The position numbers were made by a program, and so were the translations under genes. The notes under the pieces were generated by a model, which saw only the letters and a program-made list of their open reading frames with translations, was not told the origin of the DNA and searched no databases. DNA of 64,000 bases from an uncultured Brevundimonas sp. (lineage in GTDB: Bacteria; Pseudomonadota; Alphaproteobacteria; Caulobacterales; Caulobacteraceae): positions 1 through 64,000 of the forward strand of contig NZ_CAMZFB010000011.1 of assembly GCF_947305955.1 (NCBI RefSeq), in the 5' to 3' direction. Every line of letters begins with the position of its first letter. The first letter of the stretch is position 1. Positions 35,204-42,543 of this stretch are shown one piece after another.

Positions 35204-36184
35204 CTACAGCCCCTCACGGATAGCGACAGAAAACTCGGCGTCTTCGGGCAAGGCGCGGGCCTTTTCGGTGACGTGGGCCTTGGCCTTGATCTCGTCTAGC
35301 GGGCGGTCATTGGCGATCACACCGAGGTCATAGAGATAGTCCTCGGTATGCCCCGACAACAGGATGCGCCAATCCATCGGCAGGCGTGGATCCACCGTCC
35401 GTGCCAGCTTCCAGATCACCGTCGTACAGTTGGTGGTTATAGTCTGGTACCAGCGCGGGCGCGCCGCCAGATCATTGCCCAGCTTGAGATAGGACAGGAA
35501 CAGCGCCTTCTTCTGTTCCGACGTCATGGTCAGGGGGAAGATCGACACATCCTCGCCCCGCGTATGGGTTCGCAGTTTGACGATGTCCTCCTCGGTGGCC
35601 CCGATCAGGACCAGTTCGAACTTTTTGAAAAAGCCGCCCAGCTCGGAAAAGGACTCGCCCTTCTCGCGGCGGATTTCGGCGGAAAAGACGATGTGTTGGC
35701 CGTCCTCAAAGCCAAAGCTGATCATGGTGTGGGCGATGTGCGGGCTGGCCCAGATCGTGCTGATAAAATCGACCGTCTCCAGCCGGTTCAGATCGACCGT
35801 CTGTTCGATCCAGCGCGCCTCGCCGTCATCGCGGGTGCGCCAGCGGAAGTCGCGCACATGGCGAAGATGGACCGTGCCACCCTCGATGTCCGCCTCGATA
35901 CCGCGTGACAGTTCGGGCACCCAGTCGCGATACTGCAAGGGCCGGACCTGCGCCCACGCCACCGCGACCATGACCATCATGATGCCAAGGACCGCCCACG
36001 CCCGCTTCGCCCCCTTGGTCGAGGCCCACAGCACCAGAGCGGTCATAACCGCAGGGAACAGATAGACCCACCACCCCAGCGCCCCCAGCTGGAAATGCAC
36101 GGCCATAAAGGTCCACGCCAGAAACGGGATGCTGATCAACAGGCTGCCCCATGCCCAACGACGCTTTTCGGTACGCGGTCCCAA
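35204..36184 (-). CDS. DUF4105 membrane protein
   Basis: A 326-residue protein with two or three N-terminal transmembrane helices (about 12-35, 37-53 and 64-80) and a soluble DUF4105 domain (about 95-310). The conserved NCTT segment near residue 255, resembling a papain-like or acyl-transfer active-site cysteine context, is present. Function is not established. The start is TTG with an in-frame stop just before it and an AGGGG ribosome binding site. The same start region is repeated in the truncated copy upstream, which strengthens the TTG choice. Probably a single-gene unit. Confidence 0.8.
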   Translation of the reverse strand: MGPRTEKRRWAWGSLLISIPFLAWTFMAVHFQLGALGWWVYLFPAVMTALVLWASTKGAKRAWAVLGIMMVMVAVAWAQVRPLQYRDWVPELSRGIEADIEGGTVHLRHVRDFRWRTRDDGEARWIEQTVDLNRLETVDFISTIWASPHIAHTMISFGFEDGQHIVFSAEIRREKGESFSELGGFFKKFELVLIGATEEDIVKLRTHTRGEDVSIFPLTMTSEQKKALFLSYLKLGNDLAARPRWYQTITTNCTTVIWKLARTVDPRLPMDWRILLSGHTEDYLYDLGVIANDRPLDEIKAKAHVTEKARALPEDAEFSVAIREGL

Positions 36185-36350
36185 TCACAGCCCCTGTGTG
36201 ACAAACGAAAACGGACCCATGCCTAGCACACAGGTCCGCAACGTCACTCTCAACTGCACCACCCTGCAAAAGGATGCATTGCGCCGGACGATCAAACGGT
36301 CCCGATACCGCGTGCCCGTGCCGTTACGCCAGCGCGGTCCGTTGGTAGGA

Positions 36351-36380
36351 CCTAGACCTAGACCTAGACCTAGACCTAGA
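36351..36380. repeat. Hexanucleotide tandem repeat (cctaga)x5
   Basis: Five perfect tandem copies of cctaga, plus a partial sixth. On the minus strand they read tctagg and supply the in-frame TAG that ends the truncated DUF4105 copy. The repeat is a simple-sequence tract prone to slippage in multiples of six, so slippage would not change the reading frame. Confidence 0.97.
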
Positions 36381-36612
36381 CCAACACCATCGCCACCAAG
36401 GCGATCATGATGCCGACAATTGGCCACGCCCATTTCGGCCCTCGGGTCGAAGCCCACAGCACCACAAGGGCAACCACCGCCGGGGGCAGATAGACCCACC
36501 AGCCCAACGGCCCCAGAACCAGATGTACGGTCATAAAGGTCCACGCCAGAAACGGGATGCTGACGAACAAACTGCCCCAAGCCCAGCGGCGTTTTGCGGT
36601 ATGCGGTCCCAA
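36376..36612 (-). pseudogene. Truncated tandem copy of the DUF4105 gene (N-terminal part)
   Basis: A 78-residue open frame nearly parallel to the first 78 residues of the DUF4105 protein that follows it. It shares KRRWAWGSL, SIPFLAWTFM, LGWWVYL, LVLWAST and a matching third helix, and the same TTG start with an upstream AGGGG and TGA. Sequence beyond helix 3 is missing; the frame runs into the cctaga repeat and stops at TAG. It encodes membrane helices only, so it is either a decayed duplicate or a small membrane protein in its own right. The two copies have diverged enough that the duplication is not recent. Confidence 0.75.
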
Positions 36613-36713
36613 TCACAGCCCCTCTGTGACAAACGGACCCATGCTTAACACACGGGTCCGCTACGCCACTGTAAACTGCTGCATCAGCGACACTGATGCA
36701 TTGTGCCGGATGA

Positions 36714-38411
36714 TCAGGCCGCCAGCGTCTGTTCCTGACGCGCAGACGCGGTATTGGCCGCGCTGATGACCGCACGGGCCGAGGCCGTGGCCACGTCGGA
36801 ATCCATGCCAAAGCCGAACACCGTCTGGCCGTCCGAGGTCCGGCACTGGACATAGGCTGCGGCCTTGGCATCGGCACCCGATCCGATGGCGTGCTCCTGA
36901 TAGTCGACGATCTCGAACGCCGGACCGCCCGCCTCGCGCATACCGTCCAGCAGGGCCGAGATCAGGCCGTTGCCGCGTCCGGTGATGTTCTGGACCTTGT
37001 GGCCGATCTTCACATCGCCGCTGAACACGCGCTGGCCGTCGCTCTTGGCGATGCCATGCTCGGCAAAGGTCATCAGCTCGAACTGCTGCGGGCCTTCGAC
37101 GCGATAGGTCTTTTTGAAGGACTCCCAGATGTCGGCGCTGGTCAGCTCGCGGCTGGTCTCGTCGGCCAGTTTCTGGACCGCGCGGCTGAAGTCGGCCTGC
37201 ATGGCCTTGGGCAGTTTCAGGCCCTTGTCCTGTTGCAGCACCCACGCCATGCCGCCCTTGCCGGACTGCGAGTTCACGCGGATGACAGCCTCATAGCTGG
37301 CACCGATATCGGCCGGATCGATCGGCAGATAGGGCACGTTCCAGATCTGGTCGTTGCGCTTCTCCTGCGCCTCGAAGCCCTTCTTGATCGCATCCTGGTG
37401 CGAGCCCGAGAAGGCCGTGAACACCAGCTCACCCGCATAGGGATGGCGCGGATGGACGGGGATTTGGTTGCAGAACTCCACCGTCTGGACGATCTCCTCC
37501 ATGTTGGAAAAGTCCAGCTCCGGCGAGACGCCCTGCGTGTACATATTCAGCGCCAGCGTCACGATATCCACATTGCCCGTGCGCTCGCCGTTACCGAAGA
37601 TACAGCCCTCGATACGATCGGCACCGGCCATCAGACCCAGCTCCGCCGCCGCCACCCCCGTGCCACGGTCGTTGTGCGGATGCAGCGAGATCACCACCGC
37701 ATCACGGCGCGACAGGTTGCGGATCATCCACTCGATCTGGTCGGCATAGATATTGGGGGTCGAGCATTCGACCGTGGCCGGCAGGTTCAGGATCATCGGC
37801 TTTTCAGCCGTCGGCTCCAGAATGTCCTGAACGGCCTCGGCGACTTCCAAGCTGAAATCCAGCTCGGCGGTCGAGAAGGTTTCCGGTGAATATTCAAAGC
37901 GCCAGTCGGTGTCGGGACGCTTTTCGGCCTCTTCGCGCAGCATCTTTGCGCCTTCGATGGCCAGTGCCTTCACGCCCGCGCGGTCCATGTTGAACACCAC
38001 CTCGCGCCATGCGGGCGAGACGGCGTTGTACAGGTGGACGGTGGCGGTGCGCGCGCCTTCCAGCGATTCAAACGTCTTCTGGATCAGGTCACGGCGTGAC
38101 TGGGTCAGCACCTGCACCATCACATCCTCGGGGATGCTGTCATTACGTACCAGCCCCGAGATGAAGTCGAACTCGGTCGCGCCCGCAGAGGGGAAGCCGA
38201 CCTCGATCTCCTTCAGGCCGATCTTCACCAGCATGTCGAAGAAACGCTGCTTCTTGGCGGCGTCCATCGGGTCGATCAGGGCCTGATTACCGTCGCGCAG
38301 ATCGGTGGACAGCCAGCGCGGCGCCTTGGTGATCATCTTGGACGGCCACTGGCGGTTCGGCAGGTCGATTTGCGGAAACGGACGGTATTTGACCGAGGGG
38401 TCGCGCAGCAT
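36714..38411 (-). CDS. leuA: 2-isopropylmalate synthase
   Basis: A 565-residue LeuA of the long form. It condenses acetyl-CoA with 2-oxoisovalerate in the first committed step of leucine synthesis. The TIM barrel has STDLRDGNQALIDPM (catalytic Arg/Asp) near residue 35, and SLHPHNDRGTGVAAAELG with the metal-binding His pair. The C-terminal regulatory domain (about 430-565) carries GRGNGLISALLDG, where leucine binds and inhibits. Transcription should start about 180 bases upstream and pass a leucine-rich leader peptide (separate entry). The gene is monocistronic here. Confidence 0.97.
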   Translation of the reverse strand: MLRDPSVKYRPFPQIDLPNRQWPSKMITKAPRWLSTDLRDGNQALIDPMDAAKKQRFFDMLVKIGLKEIEVGFPSAGATEFDFISGLVRNDSIPEDVMVQVLTQSRRDLIQKTFESLEGARTATVHLYNAVSPAWREVVFNMDRAGVKALAIEGAKMLREEAEKRPDTDWRFEYSPETFSTAELDFSLEVAEAVQDILEPTAEKPMILNLPATVECSTPNIYADQIEWMIRNLSRRDAVVISLHPHNDRGTGVAAAELGLMAGADRIEGCIFGNGERTGNVDIVTLALNMYTQGVSPELDFSNMEEIVQTVEFCNQIPVHPRHPYAGELVFTAFSGSHQDAIKKGFEAQEKRNDQIWNVPYLPIDPADIGASYEAVIRVNSQSGKGGMAWVLQQDKGLKLPKAMQADFSRAVQKLADETSRELTSADIWESFKKTYRVEGPQQFELMTFAEHGIAKSDGQRVFSGDVKIGHKVQNITGRGNGLISALLDGMREAGGPAFEIVDYQEHAIGSGADAKAAAYVQCRTSDGQTVFGFGMDSDVATASARAVISAANTASARQEQTLAA

Positions 38412-38487
38412 GGATTGCGCCTCTCTTGGATATGCGGATTTTTAAAGGGAGATGTGCGGCGCAGACACGTCGCCACCGAGGCAGCCG

Positions 38488-38553
38488 TTAACCCCGGCGG
38501 CCACTCATAAGTCGCCCAAGGGCGAGTCCGTTATGGAACTTCATCTCAACCAT
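38488..38553 (-). CDS. leuA leader peptide (attenuator)
   Basis: A 21-residue open frame, 77 bases upstream of leuA on the same strand. It contains three Leu codons in six positions (GLALGRL) just before two Arg-Arg codons and a TAA. The leucine-codon segment can fold as a hairpin (TCGCCC-TT-GGGCGA), and a GC-rich stem follows between the leader stop and leuA (near 38470-38500). This is the layout of a ribosome-mediated transcription attenuator: stalling at Leu codons when leucine is scarce favours the alternative fold and leuA expression. The ribosome binding site is weak. The peptide call is inferred from context, not from a database. Confidence 0.6.
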   Translation of the reverse strand: MVEMKFHNGLALGRLMSGRRG

Positions 38554-38599
38554 CGCCGCGTTCACTACTGCACTGCAGCGCAAAAATCCACCCCGCGAA

Positions 38600-38628
38600 A
38601 TAGGCTAGACCGCACACCATAGGATCAA
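38600..38628 (-). promoter_or_regulatory. Candidate leuA promoter
   Basis: On the minus strand, TTGATC and GCCTAT are separated by 17 bases, upstream of the leader peptide. The fit to the housekeeping consensus is good at -35 and fair at -10. Confidence 0.4.
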
Positions 38629-38736
38629 ATTGCCTAAAACATAGAACATTTAGGAATCCTGTTCCGACTTCTTGCCGCAACGCCGACATCTTTCATCCGC
38701 CATCGACCGAAAAAGGCGATGATCATCCTTTGTCGA

Positions 38737-39564
38737 TCAGCGGGTCAGAGCCTGAACGATCCGGTCCCAGCCCATGGCCTTGGCCAGATCCAGCGGCGTG
38801 CGGCCATCCGGCGTGCGGGCGTCGCGGTCTGCGCCCAGTTCTAGCAGAACCTCGACCGGTGCCAGATTGCCCGCGAACGCCTCCTTATGAAGCACCGTCC
38901 AGCCGTCCTCCATCGGCTGCGTCACCCATTCGGGGCTTGCCCGCAGAGATTCAGCGATGCTTTCGCGCGCATTCTCGCTCATGGGGTGCTCGTACGCCCG
39001 CGCATGGGCCAGCGCCTCCTGATACGGCAAGCCGGGTGATGCTGTTGCCTTCTTCCACAATCGCGACAGCCCGCTCGCAGGCTTGCTCTTCTCGGCCGCA
39101 AACGGCGTGATGTTGCACAGCGCCGGATCGGTGAATGGCAAGCCCCATGCCTCGTCATGCCCCTTGCGCTCGGCGGCATCCATGTCCGCCCGCATGGCCT
39201 GTACGGTGAACCCGCCACAGACCATCCCGTCGCAGACGTACATCCAGTCGTCCAGACGCTCGAACGGGGCCGACACGTCCCTGCCCGGCACCATGCCCGG
39301 AATATAGTCCGAACCGTTCAGCAGGGTTCCGCTGACGGTCTTGCCGTCAAACCCCACATCCGAGATCCACATGTGTTCGGTCTCGGGGGCATCGCCGCCC
39401 TTGGGCACATCAAACGACAGTTTGACCGCGCTCAGGCCCAGCGCCTTGACGATCCGCCGCTGTTCCCACGACTGCTCCCGCACAAAAAAGGGAAAGCTTT
39501 CCTTGGCGCGTCGCACCGCCTCGCGCAGGGCCGGATTGTCAAAAGCGGGATAAACCGAGGACAC
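38737..39564 (-). CDS. DUF2314 and ankyrin-repeat protein
   Basis: A 275-residue soluble protein. The N-terminal part (about 1-135) fits DUF2314, with the EHMWISDVGFDGKTVSGTLLN and DDWMYVCDGMVCGGFT strand pattern. A linker follows, then a C-terminal pair of ankyrin-like repeats (GWTVLHKEAFAGNLAPVEVLLELGAD, RTPDGRTPLDLAKAMGW). DUF2314 proteins have no known reaction; the ankyrin part suggests protein binding. There is no signal peptide, so it is cytoplasmic. Domain calls are by pattern only. Confidence 0.7.
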   Translation of the reverse strand: MSSVYPAFDNPALREAVRRAKESFPFFVREQSWEQRRIVKALGLSAVKLSFDVPKGGDAPETEHMWISDVGFDGKTVSGTLLNGSDYIPGMVPGRDVSAPFERLDDWMYVCDGMVCGGFTVQAMRADMDAAERKGHDEAWGLPFTDPALCNITPFAAEKSKPASGLSRLWKKATASPGLPYQEALAHARAYEHPMSENARESIAESLRASPEWVTQPMEDGWTVLHKEAFAGNLAPVEVLLELGADRDARTPDGRTPLDLAKAMGWDRIVQALTR

Positions 39565-39677
39565 GAACGACTCCTACTGAGACTGGCGCACGGCCCCGAA
39601 GATCGGGAGCCGTTAACCACTTCATCACAGGGTCTCGTCAGCTCCAAGCTGAGCCGAAGCCGCTTTTCTTGCGGGCC

Positions 39678-40985
39678 TTAGCCCAGCCGTTCGCTCCACA
39701 GGTCGAGGTCGCTCTCCTGCCCGATCAGGGCCAGACCCGAGGCGATGGATTCGAACTCGCTGCCGCTCTCGATCCGCTCGGCACCAAACCGGCTGACGAA
39801 GATATCGCGCACCGCCGGAACAAAGGAGGTGCCGCCCGTCAGGAAGACGCGGTCAACACCGCCCGCATCAATCCCCGCCTCGGCCAAGGCCTTGTCCACG
39901 GCGGCCTCCATCGCGGCCAGATCGGGGGCGATCCAGCCCTCGAAGGTGGCGCGGCTGATGGTGGCGCGGATGTCGATGTCTCCGGCCTCGAACACGAACT
40001 GCGCCTCGTCCTGCGACGACAGGGCCATCTTCAGGTCGGACACGGCGCGGTAAAGGGCATAGCCGTGGTTGTCGTCCAGCACCTCGACCAGACGCTCCAC
40101 CTTCTCCGGCTCCTCGGCATCGCGCACCAGCGAACGGATGTCCTTCATGTCGCGCGACGCCCGCAGCAGGGCCAGCTGCTCCCATTTGGCAAAGGCCGTG
40201 TAATAGCGTTGGGGAATGGGCAACAGTTTGCCGAAGGCGCGATATTCCGTCCCCTTCCCCAGCTCCGGCGACACCAGATTGTCGATGATCCGATAATCGA
40301 ACGCATCACCCGCGATCCCCACACCCGCACGGCCAAGCGCCGTCGAGCGCAGCCCTTGCGGCGTCGGCTCGAACCGGATCAGCGAAAAGTCCGACGTACC
40401 GCCGCCGAAGTCGGCCACCAGCACGGTCGCAGCCTTGTCCAGCTTGCGCGCGAAGTAAAATGCTGCGCCCACCGGTTCATAGGCATAGCGGATATCCTCG
40501 AAACCCAGCTGTTCGAACGCCGCCTGATAGCGTTCCAGCGCCAGTTGCTCATTCGGATTGCCACCAGCAAAGGTCACCGGACGGCCCACGATCACGCGCG
40601 GCGGCAGGTCCGCCATAGCCGCGCCGCCATAGTGTTTGACCTGTTTCAAAAAGGCCGCCAGCAGGTCCTCGAACCGATAGCGTTTGCTGTCGATCACCGT
40701 CTCGATGAAGGCGGCGCTAGCGGCGAAATTCTTGAACGACTGGATGAAACGCGTTTCCAGAGGATCTTCCAGATAGGCCTCAATGGCCCACGGCCCCGCC
40801 GTGATGACGCGCTCGGCCACACCGCCCGCATTGTGCACCAGCTGGAACCCCAGCGCCGAGCGATAGCCCTTCTCCGGACCGTCCGGACCTTCCAGCGTCA
40901 TGACGTGGGTTTCGCCATCCGGCTGGCTGATCGCCACCACCGTATTGGTCGTTCCAAAGTCGATACCGATGGTGGGAGAGGTCAC
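39678..40985 (-). CDS. yegD: Hsp70-like chaperone YegD
   Basis: A 435-residue actin-fold ATPase of the Hsp70 family that lacks the usual substrate-binding lid. It shows GIDFGTTNTVVAI (phosphate 1), VLVADFGGGTSDFSLI (phosphate 2) and VFLTGGTSFVPAVR (adenosine), with the connecting motif EPVGAAFYFARK. Length agrees with E. coli YegD (about 450), a putative chaperone of unknown client. The N-terminus starts right at the ATP-binding strand, so it is full length. It has no DnaJ or GrpE partner in the vicinity and is a single-gene unit. Confidence 0.88.
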   Translation of the reverse strand: MTSPTIGIDFGTTNTVVAISQPDGETHVMTLEGPDGPEKGYRSALGFQLVHNAGGVAERVITAGPWAIEAYLEDPLETRFIQSFKNFAASAAFIETVIDSKRYRFEDLLAAFLKQVKHYGGAAMADLPPRVIVGRPVTFAGGNPNEQLALERYQAAFEQLGFEDIRYAYEPVGAAFYFARKLDKAATVLVADFGGGTSDFSLIRFEPTPQGLRSTALGRAGVGIAGDAFDYRIIDNLVSPELGKGTEYRAFGKLLPIPQRYYTAFAKWEQLALLRASRDMKDIRSLVRDAEEPEKVERLVEVLDDNHGYALYRAVSDLKMALSSQDEAQFVFEAGDIDIRATISRATFEGWIAPDLAAMEAAVDKALAEAGIDAGGVDRVFLTGGTSFVPAVRDIFVSRFGAERIESGSEFESIASGLALIGQESDLDLWSERLG

Positions 40986-41062
40986 AGTTTTGATCCGGCA
41001 GTCAGTCAGGGGGCGCTCCCCCTACAGCAAAACGAAACGCATTTCGCCCCCGCCAAAAGGGA

Positions 41063-41094
41063 AAAGGCCGCCCTCCTGACGGAGAACGGCCTTT
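41063..41094 (-). terminator. Hairpin after the amidohydrolase gene
   Basis: An 8-bp perfect stem (41063-41070 with 41087-41094) with a 16-base loop is followed on the minus strand by a short U tract. A plausible terminator for the amidohydrolase transcript. Confidence 0.6.
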
Positions 41095-41119
41095 GGAAGC
41101 AGTAAGAGAGAGAGATCGC

Positions 41120-42418
41120 TTACTGGTTCTTGTAGACGGTGCCGGCGCGCATGACGAAGTCGACGTCCATCAGGGTCGTCACATCTTGCAGCGGGTCGCC
41201 GTCAACCGCGATGATGTCCGCGCTGTAGCCCGGGGTGATACGGCCGATCTGGTCGCCCAGACGGAAGTGGTCAGCCGCATTGATGGTGGCCGCCTGAATG
41301 GCTTCCAGCGGGGTCAGGCCGGCTTGGACCAGCAGCTGGAACTCGCGGGCATTGGTGCCGTGCGGTGCCACACCGTTGTCGGTGCCGAAGGCGATCTTGA
41401 CGCCAGCAGCGTGTGCGCGGCGGGCCATGTCCAGCATCAGCGGACCGGCTTCCAGCGACTTCTGGCGCTGGTTGGCGGTGAACTGGTTGCCCGGACGGAC
41501 AGCTTCGCGGGCCACGAAATCACCGGCCAGCAGGGTCGGCACCAGATAACGGCCCGTCGACTTGAGCAGGCGGATACCTTCGTTGTCGATATAGGTGCCG
41601 TGCTCGATCGAGTCGCCACCGGCGCGCAGGAAGCTGGCGATACCGTCCGTACCGTGGGCATGGGCGGTGACCTGGCGGCCCATGAAGTGGGCGGTCTCGA
41701 CAATGGCCTTCAGCTCTTCATCCGAGAACTGCTGGTTCAGACCGGCACCCGTATCGGACAGAACGCCGCCGGTAGCCGAGATCTTGATGATATCGGCACC
41801 ATTACGGACGCGTTCACGCACGGCGCGGCGGCAATCGTCCGGACCCGAGCAAACGGCCGTCGAGCGCAGGATCGGCACGAACTGTTCGGCCACGCCGTTG
41901 GCGTCACCGTGACCACCGTGCGGGGTCACCATGCCGGTTGCGGCCAGAATGCGCGGACCGACGGTGCGGCCTTGCTGGATGCTGCGACGCAGGGCCACGG
42001 CCGATTCACCCGGCCCGCCCAGATCGGCGACAGTGGTGAAACCGGCCTCAAGGGTGATGCGGGCATAGTAGGCGGCGTTCAGAGCCGAGTCGGCCACGGT
42101 GTTGGTGTAGCGGGTCGCGCGGTCACCATCACCCTGCTGGCTGCTCAGGTGGACGTGGCTGTCGATGAAGCCCGGCAGGACGAACTTGCCCGACAGGTCC
42201 ACGACATTGCCTTCACCGACGAAGCCGTCGCGGATTTCCTTGACCTTGCCGTCCTCGATCACCAGCGTCTGGCGCTCGGCCACGCGGCCCGTGGCCGGAT
42301 CGGCCAGCACGCGGCCAGCGTGGATGTAGGACACCTCACCCGCGAACGCGGCACCGGCCGAAGCCAGCAGGGCGGCGGCAACGCCTGCGACCAGACCCTT
42401 CTTCATCGAAACTTTCAT
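41120..42418 (-). CDS. Periplasmic amidohydrolase (metal-dependent dipeptidase type)
   Basis: A 432-residue amidohydrolase-superfamily enzyme with a signal peptide (about 26 residues, ending AFA|GE), so it acts in the periplasm or outside. Metal-binding elements are DSHVHL (strand 1), the carboxylated Lys context IIKISATGGV, TAHAHG, EHGT and GTDNG (catalytic Asp). It resembles the Xaa-Pro/Xaa-Arg dipeptidase and imidazolonepropionase-like group, many of which cleave N-acyl amino acids or dipeptides. It follows the TonB receptor gene with a 125-base gap on the same strand and may process what that receptor imports. The substrate is not readable. Confidence 0.85.
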   Translation of the reverse strand: MKVSMKKGLVAGVAAALLASAGAAFAGEVSYIHAGRVLADPATGRVAERQTLVIEDGKVKEIRDGFVGEGNVVDLSGKFVLPGFIDSHVHLSSQQGDGDRATRYTNTVADSALNAAYYARITLEAGFTTVADLGGPGESAVALRRSIQQGRTVGPRILAATGMVTPHGGHGDANGVAEQFVPILRSTAVCSGPDDCRRAVRERVRNGADIIKISATGGVLSDTGAGLNQQFSDEELKAIVETAHFMGRQVTAHAHGTDGIASFLRAGGDSIEHGTYIDNEGIRLLKSTGRYLVPTLLAGDFVAREAVRPGNQFTANQRQKSLEAGPLMLDMARRAHAAGVKIAFGTDNGVAPHGTNAREFQLLVQAGLTPLEAIQAATINAADHFRLGDQIGRITPGYSADIIAVDGDPLQDVTTLMDVDFVMRAGTVYKNQ

Positions 42419-42507
42419 ACTTCTCTCCTCCGCAGTGCATGTCGCACTGCCCCAAGAACATCACTCTCGCCTCGCCGGTGAAGGTTCGTCCACCGGAAAA
42501 GCAGGAA

Positions 42508-42535
42508 GGGGAGCCGCGAAGGATCGCCGCTCCCC
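42508..42535 (-). terminator. Hairpin in the receptor-amidohydrolase gap
   Basis: A 7-bp stem (GGGGAGC with GCTCCCC) with a further inner GCGA pairing, right after the TonB receptor stop. It has no U tract, so it is more likely an mRNA-stabilising or processing element than a full stop. Confidence 0.4.
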
Positions 42536-42543
42536 AAGGGTCA

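Noticed and set aside
36351..36380. The hexanucleotide tract as a CRISPR or frame-shifting phase switch
   Set aside because: The units are contiguous with no spacers, and gain or loss of six bases keeps the reading frame.
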